From: Saccopteryx bilineata
Taxonomy: Eukaryota > Chordata > Mammalia > Chiroptera > Emballonuridae
Length of the DNA stretch: 64,000 bases
Assembly (NCBI RefSeq): GCF_036850765.1
Contig: NC_089492.1
Span: forward strand, 201,530,276-201,594,275
Reading direction: 5' to 3'
Below, piece after piece: positions 34,999 through 47,199 of the stretch. Made by a program: the position numbers and the translations under genes. Position 1 is the first letter of the stretch. Each line of letters begins with the position of its first letter. Under the pieces are notes generated by a model. The model did not search any database, had not been told where the DNA came from, and saw nothing but the letters and a program-made list of their open reading frames with translations.

Positions 34999-37779
34999 GA
35001 AGACACATTATCAAAATGTTTAACTCCCATATGAACACATGGCCCTCATTAGATGAGGTAGAGCAAGTCTGCCCGAGGGACCTGTATCAGTCCCAGCAGC
35101 CCAGGGTGGAATAATGCCCTCAGGTCTGTGGGCAGCAAAATGCTCCCACTGTCCACTAACACTCTGGGACACAGCACTTCTGGTACCAGAGCCCGCCCCT
35201 TTGCTACGTGGATTTGGAGCCATAACTGCCACTTCCCAGGCTCTGGGCACAGTTCAGGTTCTGCCAAGAAGATGTGGGCGTCAGGTGTAGGTTGTGCCAA
35301 GGACAAGGACGGGTTCGTCGTCCTGTAGCTTGGTGGCTGGCAAACAGGCCCAGCAGACAAGGTGTTTCTACACCGGGTATCACGTGCCTGTGCCTGAGAA
35401 TGTGTGGTGATGATAGTGGTTGGCAGGAGGGGGCAGCTCCCTGACTCCTTGACACTGACCGTTGGGTGGGGAGCACTTCTGAGTCTCTGAGCTCTCTGAT
35501 GATTGTGCAGGCTCTTAATTCCTTGGAATTCATCTTGACTGAAAGCCACTCATGTGTCCAAGCTTTGGATAAGGGTCCTCTAACTCGCTTTCCACTCTTC
35601 AGAACAATGAAGCCAAGTAGATCCTGTGTCCCACATTGTACACTGCCCACCATTTCCTCCCCTCTGACACCACCTGTGCCTCATGCCCCTGGTTGCTGTG
35701 GTCAGTGAGGCCCGCTTTCTATCCCCCACTGAATGCGCTCACTGTGCTCAAGACAGAGGCCAACCTGACACTGAAGGAGACGTACTCTCTCTGGCTCTGC
35801 CCCGACTCACTGCCCCCACTGGCTTCCCTAGAACTCACTCTTCCATCCCCCTCCCTCCTCGCCCACCTTAGAGACCTCTCTCGCTCCATTGCCTCCACCC
35901 CAATCAATCCTACCCTTCTAACTCTTTTTTTTTTTTTTTAATTTTATTTATTCATTTTTAGAGAGGAGAGAGAGAGGGAGAGAGAGAGACAGAGAGGGAG
36001 AGAGAGGAGAGAGAGACAGAGAGAGAGAAGGGGGGAGGAGCTGGAAGCATCAACTCCCATATGTGCCTTGACCAGGCAAGCCCAGGGCTTCGAACCGGCG
36101 ACCTCAGCATTTCCAGGTTGATGCTTTATCCACTGCGCCACCACAGGTCAGACCCCTTCTAACTCTTTAGAGGCCCACAGCATTTATCATAATCACCCAG
36201 TCTAGAAAGATAATCACTCCCAGTTCCTGATAGGATGTTCCCTGTCCTGACAGGTCATTGCCCCGATGCTTCCTGGCTCAACTCCCTGAACAAAAACAGT
36301 TACCGTTCAATGGTTTAATGAGCCACATCACAAAAATGAAGGCATGAATGCAGAACAACAGAGGACCTGAGTGAAAGCAGGTCAGGAATGATGGAATTAG
36401 GACAGAAAACTGAGTAAACATCGCATTTATGCAAACGTCTCAGGCCAATTGCATAATTGCCTCTTTGCATTCATTCCGAGAGCCTAAAAATATCACAGGA
36501 AAAGATTGCTGAGGCCGTGACACAAAACTTCACAGACACCACCTTTCCTCACAGTGGAGTGGTTCCATTTGGGGATGAATTCACTGCCCTATGGAGGGGG
36601 TCACTCAAGGGAGAGCAGGGCCAGCAGTGTAGTGCACCTTGGCAGAAACTACAATAAAAATGTGGGTTTTTTAAAAAGACTGGCTTGCATCTGATGCTCC
36701 CCATTCAGCTGTAGCTGTCTGTCAAGCCGGCACCCTAAGCAGCCAGAGGATGAAGGGGTCACATAGCGTGCGAGGCTCCGACACAGAGAGCCACTCAGCT
36801 TTCAGAATGCAAATGGGCTCTCTGTGGCAGAGTCCCCACCCACATCCACACCTGCCAGGGACAAGGTGAGCTGTGGGCAACATGGGCCTCATGGCCTCTG
36901 CTGCTGGCACAAAGACAAGCTGTGGCTTCCTGGACCCTGCTGTCCAAGGGACACCCCTGAGTGACCCTTAAGCCTTTGGAGCCCCAAGGTACCTCTAGTG
37001 GTCTCACACTGCCATGCTTGCACACTGCAGAAGGGTCTGTTAGCTGTGGCAGACTTTCTTGGAGGGCACATGAGGAGATTTGGGAAGAGGTGGCAGAGAC
37101 AAATAGGAAGAGACTGACTTGAGGGGGCTCTAGAGCAGGGGCCATTTTTCCTCACATACTTACCCAGTGCCACCATTTCTGTAGAGAGCTGTCCCTCCAC
37201 ACAACCTAATATTGGTCTATTTTAACATGATGAATTCTGTAGGCCTTACACTATAAGCTCCGTGAGACTCCACCCCATCACAAAGGTTGGCAGGTCCCCA
37301 GTGGATGATGACTGGCCTTGGTGTACCCTGAGGCATTTGCTGAGTGGCCTCAGACTTAGAACTGGCACTGAGGTTGAATCTGTATCAGCCTGGTAAACAC
37401 CACTTGCCCCTTCCTGGTGACTCTTTGTGAACTTATCTCACACATCTCATGTACCACCAGAAGTGTTAAATGACTAAGCCTAATAGGCAACAGGCAAGCA
37501 GAAGAAAATATCAGGTACTTTGGACCTTTTGCTGACCTGCCCCAGGCTCATTATTGGTGAAAACTGCTTTAGTATGCAATTTAACACCTTCCTCACACAC
37601 AGAGGCCAAGTAGAGGCAGCCACTGTCATGGGTCACTTTGTAGTTCCAAACAGGCAGCCTGGGGCTAGTCACAGGCAGTGCCTGACATTGATCTACCCTG
37701 AAGTTCCTCCCATGAGCCCCAGAGCCAACATACTCAGAGTTAAGAGTTAAGCTTCAGAATACATCGGAGCATGACTCAT
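34999..37779. other. Unique intergenic DNA
   Basis: Apart from the SINE at 35928-36153 I see no repeat or gene of known type. Open frames near 35049-35708 and 36795-37200 run on both strands without codon structure or recognisable domains. Confidence 0.45.
35928..36153 (-). mobile_element. ~200-bp SINE (CCTGACCTGTGGTGG type)
   Basis: Minus-strand copy with T-rich tail, extended GA repeat and intact head. CCCTTCTAACTCTTT is duplicated exactly (35913-35927 and 36154-36168). Confidence 0.95.
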
Positions 37780-37963
37780 ATAACTCCACAAGTGGCAACT
37801 TAAAGAAAAATCTTGACAGGCAACAGCCCCTGCTGGGTGAATTCTGCTTTGTGAGTTGGCACCCACACAGTAGCTCATACACTGTGGTCAGGGTTAGTCT
37901 CTTAGCCAGCCTGAGGGTCAACCCTATCAATGGGTGAGCCAACAACTATCAAGAATCAACTAT

Positions 37964-38181
37964 GGCCTGACCTGTGGTGGCGCAGTGGATAAAGTGTCGA
38001 CCTGGAAATGCTGAGGTCGCTGGTTCGAAACCCTGGGCTTGCCTGGTCAAGGCACATGTGGGAGTTGATGCTTCCAGCTCCTCCCCCCTTCTCTCTCTCT
38101 GTCTCTCTCTGCTCTCTCTCCTTCTCTGTCTCTCTCTCCTCTCTAAAAATGAATAAATAAAATAAAAATTAAAAAAAAAAA
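37964..38181 (+). mobile_element. ~200-bp SINE (CCTGACCTGTGGTGG type)
   Basis: Good head with GGTTCGAAACC B-box region, TC-rich middle and A-tail. AAGAATCAACTAT is duplicated (37951-37963 and 38182-38194). Confidence 0.95.
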
Positions 38182-38491
38182 AAGAATCAACTATAACTTG
38201 AGAGATGACATAACCTATACAATGAACTTTGCTAAAGTACCTAGCTCAAGTGAGCCCCTTATTTCCACAAGAAACCTACTAAATAAGGCCACCATACCAA
38301 GATTGAGAGACATAGCAGATCTACCCAATACACAAAAACAAATACAGAGAAGTAGCCAAAATGAGGAGACAAAGAAACATGCTCCAAATAAAAGGATAGA
38401 AGAAATCCCCAGAAAAAGAACTAAATGAAATGAAGGTAAGCAATTAACCAGACACAGAGTTCAAAACAATGCCTATAAGCTTACTCAAGGG

Positions 38492-38602
38492 TTTGATACC
38501 CAGCCAAGGCACACAGAAGAACAGCTCAATGTTCCTGTCTCGCTTCCTCTCTCCTTTCCTCTCACTAAAATCAAACTAAAAAAAAAAAAAATTCTTTTTA
38601 AA
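38492..38602 (+). mobile_element. SINE fragment in L1 copy 3 ORF1
   Basis: A B-box-side fragment (GTTTGATACCCAGCCAAGGC) with a CT-rich part and A-tail. The flanks GCTTACTCAAGG and TTGCTCAAGG resemble an old duplication. Confidence 0.7.
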
Positions 38603-39685
38603 GATTGCTCAAGGAACTTAGGGAAAGAAAAGATGAACTCAATGAAAACTTAAAGAGATAGTAAGCATAAAATATAATATAAAAAACCATAAAAAAAGAA
38701 CCAGTCAGAAATGAAGACAACAATATCTGAAATGAACGCACTAGAAAGAATCAACAAGAGGTTAGATGAAGCAGAGGATCAAATCAGCAATATGGAAGAC
38801 AAAGCAGCAGCAAACACCCAATGAGAGCAGCAAAATCAATAAATTTTTTAAAAAATTAAGATAGTTTAAGGGACTTCTGAGACAACATCTGGCATAACAA
38901 CATCCATATCATAGGAACAAAAAAAGGGGGGGAGGAGAAAAAGCAAGGGATTGAGAATTTATTTGAAGATAATGACTAAAAACTTTCCCTTCACCTAACT
39001 TGATGAAGGGAAAAGTCCAGGAAGCACAGAGAGTTCCAAACAACATGAACCCAAAGAGGCCCACACCTAGACACATCATAATTGAAATGCCAAAGGGTAA
39101 AGACAAACAGAGACTCTTAAAAGCAACAAAGAATAAAAGTTGGTTACCTACAAGAAAGCTTCCATGACTGTAAGCTGATTTCTCAACAAAAATATTTAGG
39201 TCAGAAGAAATTAACACAAAATACTCAAAATGATAAAAAGCAGGGACTTACAACTAGGAATACTTACCCCAAACATTATCATTTAAAATCAAAGGAGAAA
39301 TAATAAAGCTTCCCAGACAAGAAAAAGCTAAAGGAGTTTATTACCACCGAATGAACATTACAGAAATTGTTAAAGGGACTTCTTTAAGAAGAAGAAAGAA
39401 AAAAAAAAAAACACACATAATTTTAAGAATATAAAGGCAATAAATACATACTTATAAATAGTTACTTTAAATATAAATAGGTTAATTGCTTCAATCAAAA
39501 GATATAGGACATTTGAATGGATAAAAAAAAGAAAGCATATATATGCTATCTACAAGGGACCAGTCTCAGAATAAATGACACACAGAGACTGAAAAAAGGT
39601 ATTTCATGAAAAAAAAAAGCTGTGTTAGCAATATTTATATCAGACAAAATGAACCATAAAACAATGCTATAATAAGAGACAAAGA

Positions 39686-40079
39686 GGCCCTGGCCGGTTG
39701 GCTCAGCGGTAGAGCGTCGGCCTAGCGTGCGGAGGACCCGGGTTCGATTCCCGGCCAGGGCACACAGGAGAAGCGCCCATTTGCTTCTCCACCCCTCCGC
39801 CGCGCTTTCCTCTCTGTCTCTCTCTTCCCCTCCTGCAGCCAAGGCTCCATTGGAGCAAAGATGGCCCGGGCGCTGGGGATGGCTCTGTGGCCTCTGCCTC
39901 AGGTGCTAGAGTGGCTCTGGTCGCAACATGGCGACGCCCAGGATGGGCAGAGCATCGCCCTCTGGTGGGCAGAGCGTCGCCCCTGGTGGGCGTGCCGGGT
40001 GGATCCCGGTCGGGCGCATGCGGGAGTCTGTCTGACTGTCTCTCCCTGTTTCCAGCTTCAGAAAAATGAAAAAAAAAAA
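39686..40079 (+). mobile_element. tRNA-derived long SINE in L1 copy 3
   Basis: Head with a perfect GCCCTGG/CCAGGGC pair, A and B boxes, body and A-tail. AGAGACAAAGA is duplicated (39675-39685 and 40080-40090). It is nearly identical to the copy at 52030, which suggests one recent subfamily. Confidence 0.95.
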
Positions 40080-40850
40080 AGAGACAAAGAAGGACACTAC
40101 ATAATGATAAAGGAATCAACCCAACAAGAGGCTATAACCCTTGTAAACATTCATACACTCAAAAAAGGCTCACTATAATATAGAAAGCAAATCTTGATGG
40201 ACATAAAGGGGAAGATTGACAGTAATATGGTCATAGCAGGGAATTTAACATCTCATTGACATCAATGGATAACTCTTCCAGACAGAAAATCAACAAGGAA
40301 ACAATGGCCTTAAATGACACACTAGGCCAGATGGATTTACTTGATATTTTAAGAGCATACCAGCCCAAAGCAGTTAGAGTATACAGAATACACAGTGCAC
40401 ATGGAACATTCTTTAAGATAAACCACGTTAGGATGCAAAACAAGTCTCAATAAATTATTAAAAATTTAAACTACATCAAGCATCTTCTTCAACCATAATG
40501 GTATGAAATGAGAAGTCAATTATGAGAGAAAAACTGAAAAACATACAAACGTGGAGGCTAGATAACATGTTACTAAACAATGAATCAGTTAACAATGAGT
40601 TCAAGGAATAAAATCAAAAGATACCTTGAGACAAAGGAAAATAAAAACACAATGGTCCCAAATCTTTGGGACACAGCAAAAGCGGCTCTGCAAGAGAAAT
40701 TCATAGCATTGCAGATCTACCTCAAGTTACCAAAAAAAAAAAACTGAAATGAAAAATTTAACCTTACATCATCCTAAAGGAACTAGAAAAAGAACAACAA
40801 AGTTCAAAGTGAGTAGAAGAAAGAAAATAATAAAGATCAGAGCAGATATA

Positions 40851-41394
40851 CAGTGGTCCCTCATCTATTGCAGGGGCTAGGTTCCAGACCCCCCCCCCCC
40901 TGCAATAGGCAAAAATCCGCGAAGTAGCAACCTTATATTTATTTTATTATTTACATATATTTTAAGGCTTTATAAACCTTCCCCACACTCTTATAAACCT
41001 TTCCCACACTGTTATTAACCTTTCCCACATGGGAATGAGCGCCCAGGCCTGCAAACTAACTCAAGCGGAAGCAGCCGTAGCTCTGTTTTTCATACATGCA
41101 AGTCTTTGTCTACACATCCAGTGTATGCTACTTATTTTATTTTGATTTACTATTCTTTTAATGTTTTAATTTATATTTTTTACACTTTTTATATTGTTTT
41201 CAATTTTTTAGGCTAGAAAATGCTTATTTTACTGAAAAAATCATTAAAATAATATATAAAAATACCTATATAATACTATAAAATTCTGCAATATAGCAAA
41301 AAATCCATGATACAAAATTAAATATATACAATTTAAAAATCCATGATACAGTAAAACAGTGAAAAGTGAACCATGATATGGCAAGGGACGACTG
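40851..41394 (+). mobile_element. Tigger/pogo-like non-autonomous DNA transposon
   Basis: The 544-bp element has TA on both sides (40849-40850 and 41395-41396) and inverted ends starting CAGTGGTCCCT and CAGTCGTCCCT. The inner end sequence GCAAAAATCCGCGAAGTAG-like is typical of Tigger-derived MITEs. The interior is AT-rich and non-coding. It sits inside L1 copy 3 and is therefore younger than it. Confidence 0.85.
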
Positions 41395-41736
41395 TAAATG
41401 AAATGGAGCCTAAAAAACAACATAAAAGATCAATGAAACATGGAGCTGTTTTTTGGAAGAGATAAACAAGATTTTTAAACCTTTAACCAGACTCATTAAG
41501 AAACAAAGAGAACGGACTCAAATAAATAAAATCAGAATTGAAAGAAGAGAAGTAACAACTGATACCATAGAACAACAAAGGAGTATAAAAAATTATTAGG
41601 AACAATTATTGCCAACTAGACAATCTGGTAGAAATGCATAAATTCCTAGAAACATGCAATCTTCCAAAACTAAATCAAAAGGAAACAAAATCTGGAAAAA
41701 CAAAAACAAAAAAACTATTACAACTAACAGAATTGT

Positions 41737-42102
41737 GGCCCTGGCCAGTTTGCATAGTGGTAGAGCTTCAGCCCCGCATGTGGAAGTCCTGGACTTGATC
41801 CCTGATCAAGGCACATAGAACCATCTGTTTCTCCCCCCCCCCCAACCCTGCTCCCCCTTCTCTCTTTCTCTCCTCCTCTCACAGCCATGGCTCAACTGAT
41901 TCAAGCATGTTAGTCCTGGGTGCTGAGGTTGGCTCCATGAAGCCTCTGCCTCAGGTGTTAATAATAGCTCAGTTGCAAGCATGGCCCCAGAGAGGCAGAG
42001 CATTGGCCCCAGATGGGAGTTGCTGGGTGGAGCCTCGTCAGGGCACATGTAGGAATCTCTCTCTGTATCTCCCCTACCCTCACTTAAAAAAAAATAATAA
42101 TA
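41737..42102 (+). mobile_element. tRNA-derived long SINE, diverged
   Basis: GGCCCTGGCCAGTTTGCATA head, C-run and A-rich tail with TAATAATA. It is immediately followed by another SINE. Confidence 0.85.
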
Positions 42103-42510
42103 GGCCCTGGCCAGTTGGCTCAGTGGTAGAGTGTTAGCCCACTGTGTGGAAGTCCCAGGTTTGATTCCTGGTCAGGACACATAGGAGAAGAGCCTATTTG
42201 CTTCTCCATTCTTTCCCCTCTCCTTCCTCTCTCTCTCTCTCTTCCCCTCCCACAGCCAAGGCTCTATTGGAGCAAAAGTTGGCCTGGGCGCTGAGAATGG
42301 CTCCATGGGCTCTGCCTCAGGTGCTAGAATGGCTCTGGCCACAATCGAGCAATGCCCCAGATGGGCAGAGCATCACCCCCTGGTAGGCATGCCAGGTGGA
42401 TCCTGGTCCAGTGCACGTGGGAGTCTGTCTTGACTGCCTCCACACTTCTAACTTTGGAAAAAATACAAAATAATAATAATAATAATAATAAAATCAATAA
42501 TAAAAAAATT
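42103..42510 (+). mobile_element. tRNA-derived long SINE with (TAA)n tail
   Basis: Head GGCCCTGGCCAGTTGGCTCA, body, and a tail that has become a TAA microsatellite (about 42471-42492). It inserted at the A-rich tail of the preceding SINE. Confidence 0.85.
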
Positions 42511-42548
42511 CCCTACAAACAAGTCTTGTAACTGGATGATTTCACACA

Positions 42549-43382
42549 TTTTTTTTTTAGCAAGAGAGAGACACAGAGACAGATAGTAGGACATACAGGA
42601 ACAGACAGACAGGAAGGGAGAGAGATGAGAAGCACCAACTCATAGTTGCATCACTTTAACTGTTGACTGATTGCTTTCTCATGTATGCCTTGACCAGGGG
42701 ACTCCATCTGAGCCAGTGACCCCTTGCTCAAGTCAGCAACCTTTGGGTCTGTTGACCGAGGGCGCACCACGAAGACTCTAGACCCAAGTGTGTGGGTAAA
42801 ACAGAAGAAAAAGTTTATTACACTCGCGAGCGGGCTCAAGGCAAGGAGGTGGCCAAGAGCCCCGAACAATCTTCAGCAAGCAAGTTTTATACATTATCTC
42901 AGGTCAGGAATTCAGGAGTCATGAGATAGGGAAGTTGCAAGGGCTCTCAGGGTGATTGCCCCAGGTACTTGCGGAAGAGCAATCACCTATGATTACATCG
43001 GGGCGAGGCGGGCCAGTTCTTCTTCTGCAAGCCAAGATTAGCCAAGCAAAGGACAGAAGGAATTTTCTATTTTTACTGTTACACTAGCTCTAAGCAAATT
43101 TTTCAGTGGTTTATGGTAGGGAGCGGTCAATTCCTGCTTTCTTTAATTTTAGACAAAAGGTCAAGCAGAATTTTTCCACTCACGGTTACAGGGTCCAAGC
43201 CAGCAACCATGGGGTTATGTCTATTATCCCACACTCAAGCTGGCAACCCCATGCTCAAGCTGGGGAGCCTGTGCTCAAGCTGGATGAGCAAGCTCATGCT
43301 CAAGCTGGCAACCTCAGGGTTTCAAACAGGGGTCTTAAGCATCCCAGGTTGACATTCTATCTACTGCACCACTGCCTGGTCA
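42549..43382 (-). mobile_element. ~350-bp SINE (CCTGACCAGG type) split by an LTR
   Basis: The minus-strand SINE parts lie at 42549-42749 (tail side) and 43191-43382 (head side, ending ACCACTGCCTGGTCAGG). The head side has an internal repeat of CTCAAGCTGG units. A 441-bp LTR interrupts it. Confidence 0.85.
42750..43190 (-). mobile_element. Solo LTR inside a SINE
   Basis: On the minus strand it runs TGTAACCG...CGGTCAACA, 441 bp, with a perfect 5-bp duplication GGGTC (42745-42749 and 43191-43195). TATAAAA lies near 42885-42891 and AATAAA at 42814-42819 in the right order for U3-R. There is no internal proviral sequence, so this is a solo LTR left by recombination. Confidence 0.9.
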
Positions 43383-43434
43383 GGTGGCCTATGTCTTTTT
43401 AATTGGTGACAAATTCTCTAAGTTTTCCTTCATC

Positions 43435-44050
43435 AAAGAATATTTTTCTCATTCGTGAAGAATATTTTTGATGGGTATAAAATGTATGATTAACAGTTTA
43501 TTTATTTCAGTACTTAAAAAATGGCCTCCATTTCAGCCTCCATGGTTTTAGATAAGATAACTACTGTTAAATAGATGTTCTCCATAAGTAAGGTGTCATT
43601 TCTCTCTGCTTCTTTCAAGATTTCTTTCTTTGTTTTTGGTTTTTAGACATTTAACTTTGACATTAAGAAATTTAATTATGATTTCCTTGTGTTTGTCTTA
43701 TGTGGATTTTCTTTGCCAGGGCAACGCAGGTTTGGCTTCCAGCTCTCAGCCAGGTGCTCATACCACTGGACCAGGGAGTGGCAGTGCCTCAGTCAGCTTC
43801 TGCAGGCGGAACAGGTACACATGTCACTGGTAGAACCCTGTTCAGCCCACTGGTGTTTTTCTGGGGTGGGATGGGTATTTCCTAAAAGTCTTCATTTTAT
43901 TGTTAGCCCAACATTTTCCTTGTCTTTTGAGTGGGGGAAAACAGGTTTTTCTTTTTTTTTTTTAGAAGTCAAATTTAATGGGGTGACATTGGTCCACAAG
44001 AACACAGGTTTGAAGTAAACATCTCTATATCATCTGGATTGTTCATAATA
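43435..44050 (-). mobile_element. Old L1 3' fragments
   Basis: 43435-43710 resembles reversed L1 3' sequence (ATTTTTGATGGGTATA... and TTTAATTATGATTTCCTTG). 43965-44050 resembles an L1 3' terminus (TTTAATGGGGTGACATTGG). The sequence between them is GC-richer and unassigned. Confidence 0.55.
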
Positions 44051-44640
44051 GTTAAAATGCTATAAAAATGTTTTTTTCTTAGAGCTTTTCTTTGTGTGTG
44101 TGCCTGTTGGTGATTCTAGGTTGGAGGCTCTTGCAGCACCCTCACCAGGATACGTGGGAATGATGGAGAAACCCAGGGAACTCGACGCTGTGAGTCACTC
44201 TATAAATCCCAAGACTCCTAGGCTCTTGGTTGCCTTATTTCCACCCTTTTAGAGTGTTCCTACACTTGTTTGTTGTGTTACAACAAGGGATTCTTAGTTA
44301 TAAGAGGCAGGGCTTGGGAGTAAGGGGACTACTTCATCTAGGTGGAACCAGAAGTCAACACATATTGTCCCTTCCTCTGGCTAGTTCTATTTTGCTATTA
44401 ATAAGGGTTAAAAATAAAGGAAGAGAATGACCATCATTCTTGAAAAAGCTGAGAAACAGTGTAATCTATTTCATTTTCTTACACACAATAAAACTGCATT
44501 TCTTACAAATAACAGATGTGTGTCAAACCATGCTGACCCCTCTGGAGAGTCTGATTTAGGAAGTTTTTTTAAAGCAAATAAACTTCTAGAAAACCCAAGA
44601 TAACTCTCCAATATTGGGCCACCTGGCTGGTAACTTCTGG

Positions 44641-45287
44641 TGTTGTAAAGTACTGTACCCCAGATTCTGAAAGACACTGTACCTCACTTCATTGGTTTTA
44701 CATAGAGACACCAAGTCCAGATGAAGTTTGGAGAGTTTTATTGAAGGAGGAGATTTGTTAAATATACCGGTAGCATATGGCTGACACAGGGCATAGCAGA
44801 CCCAAATCGTGTGCCCCCGAGTATATTTCAGAGGTTGGTTATTTACCCTTTGACCACATACAGGTTGGGGGGGCATGACAGCATGACACAATCACTAACA
44901 AGATTACAACATTTGTCTAGGGGATTTACAAAGAATGTTAAAACTTTCAAGATAATATAATCAACATTCACAAATCCTTTCAGTATCTATCTCTCCTCTT
45001 TGCCTAGAGGTGCACGTTAATCTCAGGATTCCAGGAAGGGTGGGAGAGATAAGATCAGTGTAGAGTGGTATGTAAATTTACCTCTTATTGAAAGAGAAAG
45101 AGAGTTCCTCAGATAACTTGAATCCTTTCAGAGAACTTAAAACCAAATGACCTTATTCGTCCTTGTAAGTCAGGAGACTTCTATTTTTTTTTTTTCCTCC
45201 AGTTTTCCAAAGAAAGGACAGGAGAGCCTGACCTTTTCCTCCTAGAATATCAATATTAATTTTGAAGCTTTTTGGTACCTTACAACA
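44641..45287 (-). mobile_element. Solo LTR, 647 bp
   Basis: The ends are matching inverted repeats TGTTGTAAAGTAC and TGTTGTAAGGTACC. On the minus strand CAATAAAACTCTCC gives a polyadenylation signal near 44730-44740 upstream of a short U5. The flanks CTGG and CTGA are a possible 4-bp duplication with one change. No internal sequence is attached. Confidence 0.75.
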
Positions 45288-45435
45288 CTGAAACAGACCT
45301 ATCTAAATTGTACTCTTATTCCATATTCTTCTCTCTTTAAATGTGTCCCTTTGCTTTTCTGTAATTTTTTCCATGCCCCTTTCATACCCTCTCCTCCTAC
45401 ATGGGCTTCTGAGTAATCATTAGCCATTACTATTT

Positions 45436-45764
45436 TTTTTTTTTTTTTTTTTTTTTACAGAGGCAGAGATAGACAGGGACAGACAGGAATGGAGAGAGAT
45501 GAGAAGCATCAATCATCAGTTTCTCTTTGCGCGTTGCGACTTCTTAGTTGTTCATTGATTGCTTTCTCACATGTGCCTTGACCGTGGGCCTTCAGCAGAC
45601 CAAGTAACCCCCTGCTGGAGCCAGCGACCTTGGGTCCAAGCTGGTGAGCTCTTTGCTCATGCCAGATGAGCCCGCACTCAAGCTGGCGACCTCGGGGTCT
45701 CGAACCTGGGTCCTTCCACATCCCAGTCCAATGCTCTATCCACTGTGCCACCACCTGGTCAGGC
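45436..45764 (-). mobile_element. ~350-bp SINE (CCTGACCAGG type)
   Basis: Minus-strand copy with long T-run, CGTTGCGAC motif and head ending ACCACCTGGTCAGG. AGCCATTACTATTT is duplicated (45422-45435 and 45765-45778). Confidence 0.95.
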
Positions 45765-46129
45765 AGCCATTACTATTTATTGACTAGTAACAGAAATTTT
45801 GTAAAGAACAGAGACCTCACCTAAACCCCAGCTGCTTTTTGGGAGGTCTCCTCAGCTGCTTAAGATGAACAAAGGGTGAACCCACATAACTACTACCATC
45901 AGTTCATCCTGGAAGACCCTAAAACTTTGAACAAACTATTTACAATATATCCAGGAGTACAGTGTGGAAGGGTTGAAGGCCATCTTTCCAGATTCTAGCT
46001 CTGAAATGAATGGAGAGACAGTGTTGTCCTGGCTACTGCTTCACCTGGCCCTGATCCTGGCTGCTGGCCTGCTGCTTTGACCTCCCTCTTCCTCCAGACC
46101 CTCATTCCATAACCCCTCAGCTTGGCTCA

Positions 46130-46843
46130 TGTTGGGCGGATAAAATGTATTATGCTCACTTTGTTAAAGATGGCGCCGCTGCCCACGTGGAGGCCGTTGC
46201 CCAGGTGATATTAATGTGTGTCTCTGTGGGCAGGTAGAATCCTTGTAGCCTGGGGCTTGGTTTTGAGATTAAGCCTTTCCCACCCTTTTTGATGTGGGGT
46301 GGTACAATCCTATCATGCCCCAGAGAAGTGACTTTGTATTAGAGACTTCCCTATTTTGTATATTGGATTAGAGGTTGTGAAGCTACAATATAAAATGGGG
46401 GCAGAACGAGAGTTTGCTCTCTTGGTTCCTGAGATTATCATTAGAGGAGAGAGCAGAGCAGAGAGCAGAAGGAGGCCACGCGGAGTAGGCCAGGAGAAGC
46501 AGCCAAGATGGCGGAGTGCTCAGTGAGATGCTAGTTTGTGTAGAGTTTGTGCAGGGAGAAGGAAGGAGATGGGGAACTGAGGAGAATAAGGCTGGTGAGC
46601 TAGAAACCTTTGATTCTAGGAAACTCGGATAAGTCAGTAGCTTTGTGAGCACTGAATGTGAGTGGGTTTTGGAGCCCAGTGTATATTTTTACTTGCCCGC
46701 CGGGTGCAAGCTAGAATTAAAGATGACAGCCCATCAGTTTTTGGCTCCGTTGTTTCTTTACCGACTGTCCGAATCCAATGCCAACCTGCATGAGCCAGGC
46801 GGCTGTTGTGATAGTGGTCCTGGCCGTGGCTCCTGGCTTTACA
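46130..46843 (+). mobile_element. Family-B LTR, copy 1 (solo)
   Basis: TGTTGGGCGG...GGCTTTACA, 714 bp. U3 has a YY1-like AAGATGGCGCCG (46169-46180) and a CACGTG E-box directly after it. TATAAAA is at 46389-46395 and ATTAAA at 46716-46721. A second AAGATGGCGG lies at 46505-46514 in R. The flanks GCTCA and GCTCC are a probable 5-bp duplication with one change. Confidence 0.85.
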
Positions 46844-47199
46844 GCTCCCCAATATTTAGGTCTCTACTTCCATGTGCCCTTGTTCTCTGGATTCCAGTCT
46901 CTTCCTCTGTGCTCCACCTCCCCCACACACACTCCCCCAGAGACAGGTGAACAGGAAGTAACTGCTGGGGGACAAAGCCCTGGGCCCTCACCTGCACCTG
47001 CCTTCAAGTGCAGACAGATCCAGAGGTGGCTGGGCGAAGATGCCCATAGCCCAGTGGCTCCATTCAGCAAGGAGAGTCTTGGAAATGGAATAATCAAAAT
47101 CCCAACTCAGAAATTATCTAGGCTAAATTTAAAAAAAAAAAAACATTTTTTAAGATTTTGTTTCTTGAATTTGGAGACAGGAGAGAGAGAGAAAAAAGA

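Larger units (their letters stand above)
37780..42548 (+). mobile_element. L1 copy 3, older, 3'-incomplete
   Basis: A 5' UTR-like lead-in (CAGCCTGAGGGTCAACCC near 37905) is followed by decayed ORF1 (about 38340-39385, ending near TTACAGAAATTGTTAAAGGG) and the first part of ORF2 (about 39440-42548, last recognisable motif at the LPT..PDGF block). It is more diverged than copies 1 and 2. It carries SINEs at 37964, 38492, 39686, 41737 and 42103 and a DNA transposon at 40851. ORF2 is lost after about 42548. Confidence 0.85.

Noticed and set aside
43113..43402. CTCAAGCTGG repeats as a minisatellite or CRISPR-like array
   Set aside because: The repeats are the internal structure of the CCTGACCAGG-type SINE and occur in its other copies; the genome is mammalian.
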